Assembly: GCF_018362975.1 (NCBI RefSeq)
Contig: NZ_CP074371.1
Location: forward strand, 3,472,001 to 3,536,000
Length of the DNA: 64,000 nucleotides
Source: Nocardia tengchongensis
GTDB lineage: Bacteria; Actinomycetota; Actinomycetes; Mycobacteriales; Mycobacteriaceae
Direction of reading: 5' to 3'
The notes beneath the pieces were generated by a model. That model was not told the origin of the DNA. It did no database searches and saw only the letters and a list, made by a program, of their open reading frames with translations. The position numbers were made by a program, and so were the translations under genes. The number at the start of each line of letters is the position of its first letter. Position 1 is the stretch's first letter. Positions 25,411 through 33,385 of this stretch are shown here, one piece after another.

Positions 25411-26291
25411 CGGAGGGCCTCGGTCGTGTTGTGCCCGAACGCGTTCAGGTTCTCGGCCAGGAAGGACTCCAGTGTGCGCGGGGGTCTGCCGAGGATGGTG
25501 GAGACGGTGTCGGTCGGGTGCTCCGGTTGGTTGATGGCCATCCGCTGAATCTCGGTGATGTGGTCGGCCAGCCAGTCGGGCATGCCGGATTGCCGGACGA
25601 GTTGGTCGCGGAAGTCGGCGGGCGGCAGATCGACGTAGCGGATCGGAACGTCGAGCATTCTGCTCATCATGGCGGCGAGCCGAGGGTAGCTGTAGGTCTG
25701 CGATCCGGTGAGAGTGTAGGTGCCGCCCGCGATCTCGGATCGCAGGAGGGCGGCGGCCGCGACGTCGGCGATATCGCGGCAGTCGATGTAGTTGCAGGCA
25801 GCCTCGCCCATGGTTCCGATTATCAGGCCGCGCGCCGCGACCTGGGGAGCGAGCTGGAGCAGTTTCTGCATGAACGCGTAGGGGCGCAGAATGGTGTGCG
25901 TCATGTCGGTTCCACGCAGCACTTCCTCGATCGCGTAGTGCCATCGTGCGATTCGCACCGGCGAGTCCGGGCCCGCTGTCGGCGCGGACAGTTTGACAAC
26001 GTGTTCGATACCGCGGTCGGCGGCGATCCTGATCGCGCGAGTTTCGAGTTCGACCTGGTCCTTTCGGTTGACCATGGTCAGGAACAGTTGACTCGCACCG
26101 TCGAAGGCTGCGTGCAGCGTTTCCGGGTCCGTCGCGTCGGCGTTTCGGACTTCGACCGTGGCCTGCTCACTCACTCCGGCGCGCAGCCGATCCGGATCTC
26201 GGGTCAGCGCCCGGACCGGCACGTCGGCGGCAGCCAGCCGATTCACCAAGGCACATCCGGTCGCGCCGGTGGCTCCCATGACGACGATCAT
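25407..26291 (-). CDS. NmrA-like NAD(P)-binding oxidoreductase (atypical SDR)
   Basis: 294 residues from ATG 26291. N-terminal Rossmann motif MIVVMGATGATGCALVNRLA, then RALTRDPDRLRAG. Middle ILRPYAFMQKLL and GTYTLTGSQTYSYPRLAAMM are typical of NmrA/azoreductase-like SDRs with PF05368-style folds. Lacks a classical YxxxK. It may reduce quinones or sense the NADPH/NADP+ ratio. Overlaps both neighbours by four bases (ATGA), so the operon is tightly coupled. Confidence 0.87.
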   Translation of the reverse strand: MIVVMGATGATGCALVNRLAAADVPVRALTRDPDRLRAGVSEQATVEVRNADATDPETLHAAFDGASQLFLTMVNRKDQVELETRAIRIAADRGIEHVVKLSAPTAGPDSPVRIARWHYAIEEVLRGTDMTHTILRPYAFMQKLLQLAPQVAARGLIIGTMGEAACNYIDCRDIADVAAAALLRSEIAGGTYTLTGSQTYSYPRLAAMMSRMLDVPIRYVDLPPADFRDQLVRQSGMPDWLADHITEIQRMAINQPEHPTDTVSTILGRPPRTLESFLAENLNAFGHNTTEALR

Positions 26292-26701
26292 CGTTCTTCC
26301 TTCCGGAGGGTCGAGCACCAGCGCGACGTGATGATCACGGCCGCAATCGAGGCCGCGATCGGGACGTCGACGCGTATGCGGTCGGGCAACGCGGGTACGG
26401 CGGCGAGTAGTTGGGTGAGCGATACGGCGACCACAGCGGTGCCGGCGCCGAACGCCGCCGCGAGCAGTACGGGCGACGAAGATCGCAGTCTTTCGTAGCG
26501 GAATCCCCTGTGTTGCAGCCATATTCCGATGATCAACGCGACTGCCGCTGAGGTTCCCGCGATCGATGTAGCCGCGGCGAGCATCAGATCGGGACGGCCG
26601 GTCGCGAGTCCACCGACGCCGGCGCAGATAGCCGGTGCCAGATAAGCGAACAGGACCTCTCGCCACAGGATGAATCGGGTGGTCGGCGATGCAATTGCCA
26701 T
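26288..26701 (-). CDS. Four-helix integral membrane protein
   Basis: 137 residues from ATG 26701. Four hydrophobic segments: LFAYLAPAICAGVGGLA, SIAGTSAAVALIIGIWL, VLLAAAFGAGTAVVAVSLTQ and VPIAASIAAVIITSRW. No known motif. First gene of the operon with the NmrA-like and nudix genes. A perfect operator dyad sits five bases before its start, so it is probably regulated tightly and translated from a very short leader. Confidence 0.7.
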   Translation of the reverse strand: MAIASPTTRFILWREVLFAYLAPAICAGVGGLATGRPDLMLAAATSIAGTSAAVALIIGIWLQHRGFRYERLRSSSPVLLAAAFGAGTAVVAVSLTQLLAAVPALPDRIRVDVPIAASIAAVIITSRWCSTLRKEER

Positions 26702-26705
26702 ATAC

Positions 26706-26717
26706 TTAGGTGCCTAA
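26706..26717. promoter_or_regulatory. MarR-type operator, site 1
   Basis: Perfect palindrome TTAGGTGCCTAA five bases upstream of the membrane-protein start. The same half-sites recur in front of the MarR gene. Confidence 0.75.
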
Positions 26718-26759
26718 CTATATGCTCGCGGTAAGACGCTGACAGCGGCCATCGTTGGT

Positions 26760-27281
26760 TCAGTCGGTGAGTGCGTCGATGCCTTCGCTGACGCGTTCGA
26801 GCAGTTCGAGGAATACGGTGCGCTCCTCGGGGGTGAGTCCGCCGACCATGGCCTGTAGGCGCCCGAAATGCTCGGGCGCCACATCGCGTAGCTGCTGTGC
26901 GCCGCGGGCGGTCAGGACCGCGACCGTCGCGCGCCCATCCTCGGCCGAGGCCCGTCGGCACACCAGGCCCTGCTGCTCCAGTCCGTCTATCAAGCCGGTC
27001 ACTGTTGCCCTGGTGACGCCGAGGACGGCCGCGAGATGCGATGGGGAGAGCTCGCCGTCGCTGTCCTCGAGTGCGGCCAGGAGCCGATACCGCCCGGTGG
27101 ATAGTCCGAATCGAGCGAAATGAGCCTCGGCCGCCTGGCCCAGTCGCGCGCCGGCCGCCAGCAGGCGCACAGCGACGAGCACTGCCTGGGGGTCGATGTC
27201 CGCTTCCAGTCCGTAGCGCCGGATCTGCTTGCTTGCCTGCGTAAGGCTGGGGGAATCGGATAGTCGCCGCCCGGTCTCCAT
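26760..27281 (-). CDS. MarR-family transcriptional regulator
   Basis: 173 residues from ATG 27281. Winged helix: LSTGRYRLLAALEDSDGELS, PSHLAAVLGVTRATVTGLID and the wing RRASAEDGRATVAVLTARG. It is a dimeric regulator that usually leaves DNA on binding a phenolic ligand or on oxidation; no redox cysteine cluster is obvious (one Cys at VCRR). Sites at 26706 and 27290 suggest it represses itself and the downstream membrane protein-NmrA-nudix operon. Confidence 0.9.
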   Translation of the reverse strand: METGRRLSDSPSLTQASKQIRRYGLEADIDPQAVLVAVRLLAAGARLGQAAEAHFARFGLSTGRYRLLAALEDSDGELSPSHLAAVLGVTRATVTGLIDGLEQQGLVCRRASAEDGRATVAVLTARGAQQLRDVAPEHFGRLQAMVGGLTPEERTVFLELLERVSEGIDALTD

Positions 27282-27289
27282 GTATTTAA

Positions 27290-27301
27290 TATGGCACCTA
27301 A
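27290..27301. promoter_or_regulatory. MarR-type operator, site 2
   Basis: TATGGCACCTAA, i.e. TTAGGTGCCATA on the other strand, matches site 1 at eleven of twelve bases. It lies nine bases upstream of the MarR start. Confidence 0.7.
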
Positions 27302-27408
27302 CTACCTCGCGGTCAACGAGACTGCGATGAGGATCTCGTGGTCTTGTGTATGAGGTGGTGGCTGGTGGAGCGGGCGTGGCGGGGCGGGTAGTACGTAGGG
27401 TGGCGGGT

Positions 27409-29451
27409 ATGTCGAGGAATCCGTTCTTTGAGCGCAGTGTGCTGCCGTATGAGCTTCCGGTGTTCGCGGAGATCGCGGATGGGGACTATCTGCCCGCGTT
27501 CGAGCGGGGGATGGCGGAGCAACTGGCGGAGGTTGCGGGGATCACGGCGGGGGAGGGGGAGGCGACGTTCGCGAATACTGTTGAGGCGCTGGAGCTGTCG
27601 GGGCAGCTGTTGGGGCGGGTTTCGCGGGTGTTCTTCAATGTGGCTTCGTCGGATTCGACGGAACGGACCGAGGCGATCGAGGCGGAGGTGTCGCCTCGGC
27701 TGGCGGCGCATGAGGATTCGATTCTGCTGGACGGGGAGCTTTTTCGGCGGGTCGAGGGGTTGTATGAGCGGCGAGGGGAGCTCGGGCTGGATGCGGAGCA
27801 GATGCGGCTGCTCGAGCGGTATCGGCTGCGGTTCGTGCGGGCGGGGGCGCGGCTGGATGCGGGGCAGCAGGCCCGGTTGCGAGAATTGAATGCCGAACTT
27901 GCCTCGGCGGCAACGCTGTTCAAGAAGAATAATTTGGCGAACACCAATGCTGCGGCGCTGATTTTGGATCAGGAAGAGCAGGTGGCGGGGCTCGCGGACG
28001 CTGCGGTGGTGGCGGCGGCTGAGAACGCGGCGGCGCTCGGGCATGCCGGGGCGTGGGCCTTGAGTTTGCAGAATGTCTCCAACCAGCCGGTGCTGGCCGA
28101 GTTGACCGATCGCGCGGTGCGGGAGCGCATGATGGCGGCGTCGCTGGGTCGCGGGTTCGCCGAGGACGGGGCCAATGCCGAACTGGCGGTTCGGATGGCG
28201 GCGTTGCGGGCCGAGCGGGCGGCGCTGCTGGGGTATTCGGACCATGCGGCGTACGTGGTCGAGGATCAGACCGCGAAGACGGTGAACGCGGTGGAAGAGA
28301 TGCTGGCACAGCTGGTTCCGCCGGCGGTGGCCAATGCCGAGCGGGAGGCGGGCGAGCTCGCCGCGGCCATGCGTGCCGTCGGCGACCAGGGCGAACTGCG
28401 CTCCTGGGATTGGCAGTTCTGGTCGGAAAGGGTTCGTGCGGAACAGTTCTCGGTCGACACCGAGGCGCTGCGCCCCTACTTCGAGCTCGAACGCGTGCTG
28501 TGGGACGGCGTCTTCTTCGCTGCCGGTGAGGTTTACGGCGTCACCTTCCAGGAACGCACGGATCTGCGCGGCTATCACCCCGAAGTCCGGGTCTTCGAGG
28601 TGTTCGACGCCGACGGCTCCGGCCTGGGATTGTTCCTCGGCGACTTCTTCGCCCGCCCGTCCAAGCGCGGCGGCGCGTGGATGAACAGCCTGGTCGGCCA
28701 GTCGACGCTGCTCGGCACGCGGCCGGTGGTGGTCAACAACCTCAATATCGTGAAGCCGCCGGAAGGTGAACCGGCCCTGCTCACCTGGGACAACGTGCGC
28801 ACCCTGTTCCACGAGTTCGGCCACGCGCTGCACGGGCTGTTCTCGAATGTGCGGTACCCGTTCTTCTCCGGCACGGCGGTCCCCCGCGATTTCGTCGAGT
28901 TCCCGTCCCAGGTGAACGAGATGTGGATGGCCCGCCCGGAGGTACTGGCCAACTACGCCAAGCACGTCGACACCGGTGAGTCGATGCCCGCCGAGCTGGT
29001 CGACCGCATGCTCGAGGCCGGACAGTTCGGCGAAGGCTTCCGGACGGTCGAGTACTTGGCCGCCACGCTGTTGGACTGGGCCTGGCATCGCCTGCCCGCC
29101 GGTGCCGCGGCAGGCGTCGATGCCGAAGCCTTCGAGGCCGAAGCCCTGAGCAAGGGGGGCGTCGCCCTGGCCGCGATCCCACCGCGCTACCGAACCGCGT
29201 ACTTCTCGCACATCTTCGCGGGCGGTTATGCGGCCGGCTACTACTCCTACATCTGGAGTGAGGTGCTGGACGCGGACACCGTCACCTGGTTCGAGGACGA
29301 TTCCGCACCCATACGCGACAAGGGCGAGTCCTTCCGCCGCGAGCTGCTCTCCCGCGGCGGCTCGGTCGACCCCCTCGCAGCCTTCGAATCCTTCCGAGGC
29401 CGCCCGCCGATCATCGAACCCCTGCTGACCCGGCGCGGCCTGACCGCCTGA
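27409..29451 (+). CDS. M3-family zinc metallopeptidase (peptidyl-dipeptidase Dcp/oligopeptidase A)
   Basis: 680 residues from ATG 27409 (MSRNPFFERSVLPYELPVFA). The zinc motif HEFGHALHG (HExxH) is near residue 468, followed by the third ligand region FVEFPSQVNEMW. The C-terminal YFSHIFAGGYAAGYYSYIWS is the substrate-binding loop of M3 peptidases. The length matches Dcp. Cytosolic; degrades short peptides by removing dipeptides. Stands alone; the last base is 82 before the convergent esterase gene. Confidence 0.95.
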   Translation: MSRNPFFERSVLPYELPVFAEIADGDYLPAFERGMAEQLAEVAGITAGEGEATFANTVEALELSGQLLGRVSRVFFNVASSDSTERTEAIEAEVSPRLAAHEDSILLDGELFRRVEGLYERRGELGLDAEQMRLLERYRLRFVRAGARLDAGQQARLRELNAELASAATLFKKNNLANTNAAALILDQEEQVAGLADAAVVAAAENAAALGHAGAWALSLQNVSNQPVLAELTDRAVRERMMAASLGRGFAEDGANAELAVRMAALRAERAALLGYSDHAAYVVEDQTAKTVNAVEEMLAQLVPPAVANAEREAGELAAAMRAVGDQGELRSWDWQFWSERVRAEQFSVDTEALRPYFELERVLWDGVFFAAGEVYGVTFQERTDLRGYHPEVRVFEVFDADGSGLGLFLGDFFARPSKRGGAWMNSLVGQSTLLGTRPVVVNNLNIVKPPEGEPALLTWDNVRTLFHEFGHALHGLFSNVRYPFFSGTAVPRDFVEFPSQVNEMWMARPEVLANYAKHVDTGESMPAELVDRMLEAGQFGEGFRTVEYLAATLLDWAWHRLPAGAAAGVDAEAFEAEALSKGGVALAAIPPRYRTAYFSHIFAGGYAAGYYSYIWSEVLDADTVTWFEDDSAPIRDKGESFRRELLSRGGSVDPLAAFESFRGRPPIIEPLLTRRGLTA

Positions 29452-29533
29452 TCACATCGGGTGGGTTCGCAAATAGTTCTGCCACAACACGATCCAGTGC
29501 AGCTGCGGCCTCAACTGCGGAACTCGTCACCGG

Positions 29534-30136
29534 CTACCGGTACCAAACACCGGAATCCCAATTGCCGTAGTCCCAGACGTTGAAGTCGTAGCGCTCGTGG
29601 GCTCCCGCGGTGACGTAGCCCCACCAGCCGGCGGAGATGTCGCAGATCGGGTCGTCGTGGTTGCAGACAGTGAGTACCGGGACGGTGCCGAACCAATCGT
29701 CGACACCGGCCAGTGGGTAGCCGACCAGCCGATTGCCCGGAATGGAGGACACCCCGCCGCTGCCGGGGCCGGGGGCGCGTTTGGGGTCCGACAGGAGGAT
29801 GGCGTTGGTGTTGGCGACGTACTGGTTGGCGGTGATCCAGGCGTGCAGAATGGCCGCGCCTTCGCTGTGCCCGATCAGCCGGATGTGGTCGAACGGGCAT
29901 TCGCTGCGGTGCAGCCAGAAGAGCCGGTCGATTTCGTCCAATGCCGATATCGGATCGAGGGGGTTGTATCCGACGGGCTGATCGACAGCGGGCGAGAATA
30001 TCGACGGCGTGTTATCGCCCGATCCGCCTATTCCGATCGACCAGGTGCCCGAACAGGCATCGGCTCGGGCTGTTGGGTGCGTCGAGCAGAGGATGGCCAA
30101 CAGGAAGGCGGCGAAGAGCGTCGTTGCCCTGCGCAT
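29534..30136 (-). CDS. Secreted cutinase-like/PE-PPE-type esterase
   Basis: 200 residues from ATG 30136. Signal peptide MRRATTLFAAFLLAILCSTH with cleavage after ARA. The nucleophile motif is IRLIGHSEGAAI, and later CNHDDPICDISAG and TAGAHERYDF could give Asp and His of the triad. Cysteine pairs suggest disulfides. Resembles small extracellular alpha/beta hydrolases of mycolic-acid bacteria that act on esters or lipids. Exact substrate unknown. Confidence 0.75.
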   Translation of the reverse strand: MRRATTLFAAFLLAILCSTHPTARADACSGTWSIGIGGSGDNTPSIFSPAVDQPVGYNPLDPISALDEIDRLFWLHRSECPFDHIRLIGHSEGAAILHAWITANQYVANTNAILLSDPKRAPGPGSGGVSSIPGNRLVGYPLAGVDDWFGTVPVLTVCNHDDPICDISAGWWGYVTAGAHERYDFNVWDYGNWDSGVWYR

Positions 30137-30242
30137 GATCGTACTTTCTACCTATGCCGCCGGGTGACCAGCACGGCGGGTCCGCTTTCAGCGTACGCGT
30201 TTTCGGAAAGGAGCCTCCGCGTCCGATCGATACGCTAGGAGG

Positions 30243-30458
30243 ATGAAACCGAGCCTGTTCCTGCTGGTCCTGTACGTCGAGGGCATCGAAGCGCGCAGCG
30301 CGTAGGGAGCTACTCGGGTGCGGCTCGGATTGACGGTGCCCGATATCGATGCGGCGATCGAGGCTGTGCGGCAATTGAATTCGGATATTCGAGCGCACGA
30401 TGATTCGTCGGCGATTGTCGTCGACCCGGACGGCAATTCGATCGAGCTGCGTGACTGA
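30243..30458 (+). pseudogene. VOC-family protein remnant with internal deletion and stop
   Basis: ATG 30243 reads MKPSLFLLVLYVEGIEARSA then TAG at 30303. Continuing in the same frame gives LGLTVPDIDAAIEAVRQLNS and SSAIVVDPDGNSIELRD. The normal VOC protein of this kind has about 120 residues; here the two ends of the domain are joined with most of the middle gone. Confidence 0.65.
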
Positions 30459-30492
30459 CTGTGCCCCGGTCACCGCTCGGGGCGAGATCGCC

Positions 30493-31266
30493 TCAGTAGT
30501 CGAGCGCGTGCTCCGGTTGGCAGACATCCATCGGGGACGGGAGGTACCGGACGATCGCGTCCAGTAGTGGCGCGATGTCGTTGCTGCGGGAGGCTGCGCC
30601 GCACAGGATGGGGACGATGTCGCCGATGCGGGTGAGGGCTCGGATGCGGTGGTGCAGGGTGTCGAGGGGGATGTCGCGCAGGGACGGGGTCGGGTCGCCG
30701 GAGGGCTGCGGCATCAGGGTTTTCACGAGGAGGTCGAAGCCGCGTTCGGCGGATTGCCAGTGGGGGCCGTAGATTTCGGCGGCCAGTGGTTCCAGGGCCC
30801 ACATGGGGAGGAGGTCGATGACGCCTTCGAAGGTGGGGCCGGTGCCGAGGGGGAGTTGGAGGGTGAGGGGGGTCGCGCCGCGGATGTCGGCGATGATGCG
30901 CAGGCAGCGGGGGAAGTTGGCGGCGGGGTGGTCGAGGCCTTCGATGAGGCAGAGGCGGGCGACCTGGTGGTCGTCGGCTATTTGGAGGATGGTTTCCAGG
31001 CGCGGGGAGTTGGCTCCGGCGGCGTCGACGACCGTGATGACGCTGTCTGCGACCCGGATGGCGCGTTGCAGTGTCGGGATGGGGGCGTGGCTGGACAGTT
31101 CGGCGACGCGGATCGTGTGATCGGCGCGGTCGGTGGACCAGTGCAGCTGGGGGCCGGGGTGGCCGGAGCCGTGGTGCAGGCGGTGCAGCAGTCGGGTGGT
31201 GTCGGCGGGGTCGCCGATCAGGGTGACGTTGCGGATCGACTGCGGGTCAATAGCTTTGGTGGCCAT
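30493..31266 (-). CDS. Standalone EF-G-like GTPase domain with degenerate nucleotide motifs
   Basis: 257 residues. The whole chain aligns by eye with the G domain of elongation factor G: IRNVTLIGDPADTTRLLHRL at the start, AIRVADSVITVVDAAGANSP, ANFPRCLRII, LTLQLPLGTGPTFEGVIDLL and the end IAPLLDAIVRYLPSPMDV. EF-G domains II-V are absent. The P-loop GHxxHGKT has become GDPADTT, the DTPGH switch II is replaced, and NKxD is EGLD. It therefore probably cannot hydrolyse GTP. It may be a decoy or ribosome/tRNA-factor-binding relic. Intact reading frame suggests selection. Confidence 0.7.
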   Translation of the reverse strand: MATKAIDPQSIRNVTLIGDPADTTRLLHRLHHGSGHPGPQLHWSTDRADHTIRVAELSSHAPIPTLQRAIRVADSVITVVDAAGANSPRLETILQIADDHQVARLCLIEGLDHPAANFPRCLRIIADIRGATPLTLQLPLGTGPTFEGVIDLLPMWALEPLAAEIYGPHWQSAERGFDLLVKTLMPQPSGDPTPSLRDIPLDTLHHRIRALTRIGDIVPILCGAASRSNDIAPLLDAIVRYLPSPMDVCQPEHALDY

Positions 31267-31370
31267 CGCGGTGGGTTACTCCTCAATCCGGGTTCACCGT
31301 ACCTCCGGGGGTGGATGGCTCGTGGGGAATTCGGCCCCAAAGTAGAACGTGTTCCTATACCGTCGGGTTT

Positions 31371-31817
31371 GTGCAGAAAGAACAACGCCCCGCCGTGGCC
31401 GACTGGTTCACTGCGGATGACGGTGTGGCGCGGCTCAAGGGCAGCCGGTGCAAGGAGTGCGGCACACCGTATTTCCCGAAGAACACCCTCGCCTGCCGTA
31501 ACCCCCGATGTGCCGGCCCGAAGGACGGCTCCGAGCTGGAGGACTACCTGTTCTCCACCCGCGGCCGGATCTGGTCCTACGCGGACGCGCGGTACAAGCC
31601 GCCCGCCCCCTACGTTTCGGGCGACCCGTTCGAGCCGTACGTGATCGCGGCGGTGGAGCTCGAGGTCGAGAAGATGGTGATCCTCGGGCAGGTCGTGCGC
31701 GGGTTCACTGTCGACGACCTGGCCGTGGGCATGCCGGTCGAGCTGGCCGTGGGCACGCTGTACGAGGACGACGAGGCGGAGCACACGGTGTGGAAGTGGA
31801 GGCCGGTCAATGACTGA
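31371..31817 (+). CDS. DUF35 OB-fold protein with rubredoxin-like zinc ribbon (acyl-CoA-binding partner)
   Basis: 148 residues from GTG 31371. N-terminal zinc ribbon CKECGTPYFPKNTLACRNPR plus C; then an OB fold with FSTRGRIWSYADARYKPPAP and YVIAAVELEVEKMVILGQVV. DUF35 proteins pair with thiolase-like lipid-transfer proteins and shape the acyl-CoA channel. The gene overlaps the thiolase gene by eight bases, the arrangement known for Rv1628c/Rv1627c in M. tuberculosis. Cytosolic; probably a required subunit. Confidence 0.9.
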   Translation: MQKEQRPAVADWFTADDGVARLKGSRCKECGTPYFPKNTLACRNPRCAGPKDGSELEDYLFSTRGRIWSYADARYKPPAPYVSGDPFEPYVIAAVELEVEKMVILGQVVRGFTVDDLAVGMPVELAVGTLYEDDEAEHTVWKWRPVND

Positions 31818-33009
31818 CACGAATCGCGATATCGCCGTCCTCGGCGCGGGCATGCACCCGTGGGGCAAGTGGGGACGCAACTTCGTCGAGTACGGACTGG
31901 TCGCCGCGCGCGCCGCGCTCGCCGACGCCGGCGTGAGCCACGAGGACGTCGGCTACATCGCCGGCGCCGACACCATCCGCAACGGCTACCCGGGCTTCGT
32001 CGCGGGCGCGACCTTCGCGCAGGCGCTGGGCTGGTCGGGCGCCCGGATCTCGAGCAGCTACGCCGCGTGCGCCTCCGGCGCGCAGGCCATCGCCAACGCG
32101 CGCGCCCAGATCCTGGCCGGTCTGACCGATGTGGCCCTGGTGATCGGTGCGGACACCACCCCGAAGGGCTTCTTCCAGCCGGTCGGCGGCGAACGCCGCG
32201 ACGATCCGGACTGGCTGCGCTTCCATCTGCTCGGCGCGACCAACCCGATCTACTTCGCGCTGTACGCCCGCCGCCGCATGGCGTTGCACGGCGCCACCCT
32301 CGACGACTTCGCCGCGGTCAAGGTGAAGAACGCCAAGCACGGCCTGAACAACCCGAACGCGCGCTACCGCAAGGAAGTCTCGGTCGAGGAGATCGCCGCC
32401 TCGGCCATCGTCTCGGATCCGCTGCGACTGCTCGACATCTGCGCGACCAGCGACGGCGGCGCGGCCCTGGTGCTGACGTCGATGGACTACGCCCGCAAGC
32501 ACGGCATCGCCGACCCGGTCCGGATCAGTGCGCTCTCGACGGTCACCCCGACCTTCCCGAAGACCGTGCTCGATCTCCCGGATTTCGCGACCGATTCCGC
32601 GGTCGCCGTCGAGCCGCAGCCGCACACCTTCCGGTCCTCCCTGGCGCTGGCCGCCTACGAGGAAGCCGGCATCGGCCCGGAGGACCTGTCGCTCGCGGAG
32701 GTCTACGACCTGTCCACGGCTCTGGAGCTGGACTGGTACGAGGACATCGGCCTCTGTGAGGTCGGTGGCGCGGAAGCGCTGCTGCGCAGCGGCGCAACCA
32801 CTTTGGGCGGCCGCGTCCCGGTGAACCCCAGTGGCGGCCTGGCCTGTTTCGGCGAGGCGATCCCCGCCCAGGCCATCGCTCAGATCTGCGAGCTCACCTG
32901 GCAGCTGCGCGGTCAGGCCGACGGCCGTCAGGTCGAGAACGCTCGCGCCGGTATCGCGGTGAATCAGGGCCTGTTCGGCCATGGTTCGGCGACCATCGTG
33001 ACGCGCTGA
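31810..33009 (+). CDS. Thiolase-superfamily acyltransferase/aldolase (nonspecific lipid-transfer protein type)
   Basis: 399 residues. Active-site cysteine region SSYAACASGAQAIANARAQI (about residue 90), C-terminal NPSGGLACFGEAIPAQAIAQ and NQGLFGHGSATIV. It lacks the usual thiolase GHPxGxSG and keeps a H at GLFGHGS, as in Ltp/SCP-x-type enzymes. Acts with the DUF35 partner on acyl-CoA thioesters, for example in beta-oxidation or a retro-aldol step of steroid or branched-chain side chains. Substrate not determined by sequence. Confidence 0.88.
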   Translation: MTDTNRDIAVLGAGMHPWGKWGRNFVEYGLVAARAALADAGVSHEDVGYIAGADTIRNGYPGFVAGATFAQALGWSGARISSSYAACASGAQAIANARAQILAGLTDVALVIGADTTPKGFFQPVGGERRDDPDWLRFHLLGATNPIYFALYARRRMALHGATLDDFAAVKVKNAKHGLNNPNARYRKEVSVEEIAASAIVSDPLRLLDICATSDGGAALVLTSMDYARKHGIADPVRISALSTVTPTFPKTVLDLPDFATDSAVAVEPQPHTFRSSLALAAYEEAGIGPEDLSLAEVYDLSTALELDWYEDIGLCEVGGAEALLRSGATTLGGRVPVNPSGGLACFGEAIPAQAIAQICELTWQLRGQADGRQVENARAGIAVNQGLFGHGSATIVTR

Positions 33010-33034
33010 ATCTGATCGACCGAGTCGGATCCAA

Positions 33035-33072
33035 CCGAGAACCCGGGCTTGTGCCCGGGTTCTCGGCGTTTT
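33035..33072 (+). terminator. Rho-independent terminator after thiolase gene
   Basis: Fourteen-base perfect arms 33035-33048 and 33053-33066 followed by CGTTTT. Confidence 0.92.
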
Positions 33073-33385
33073 GCGCTCGAGTTGCCCGCGGCAATGTCCG
33101 TCGGATATCAACAGGGCGGTAGGAAAAGACAATTCGGACATGGACAATTGTCCAGTACGTTTGCTTCTACCGGGAAATATTCTGTGCAGAATCAAATTCC
33201 CGGACCGACTGTCTGCTGTTATTCGGATCTTCTGTGGCGATTCCGATCGAATCAACATCCACCATTCACCGCGCAACCTCCGCTATTCGCCGGGATTTCG
33301 GAGATCGGCCCGTCGGCCGCAACACGGGGGCGTTAGCAATAACGCCGCGGCGCATGAGGTTTGTGCCGCGTGATGAGGAGGATCC
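33073..33385. other. Intergenic, no gene seen
   Basis: About 310 bases, AT-richer than the flanks. Probably holds the promoter of the phosphodiesterase gene; GAGGAG at 33375-33380 is its ribosome site. Confidence 0.45.
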
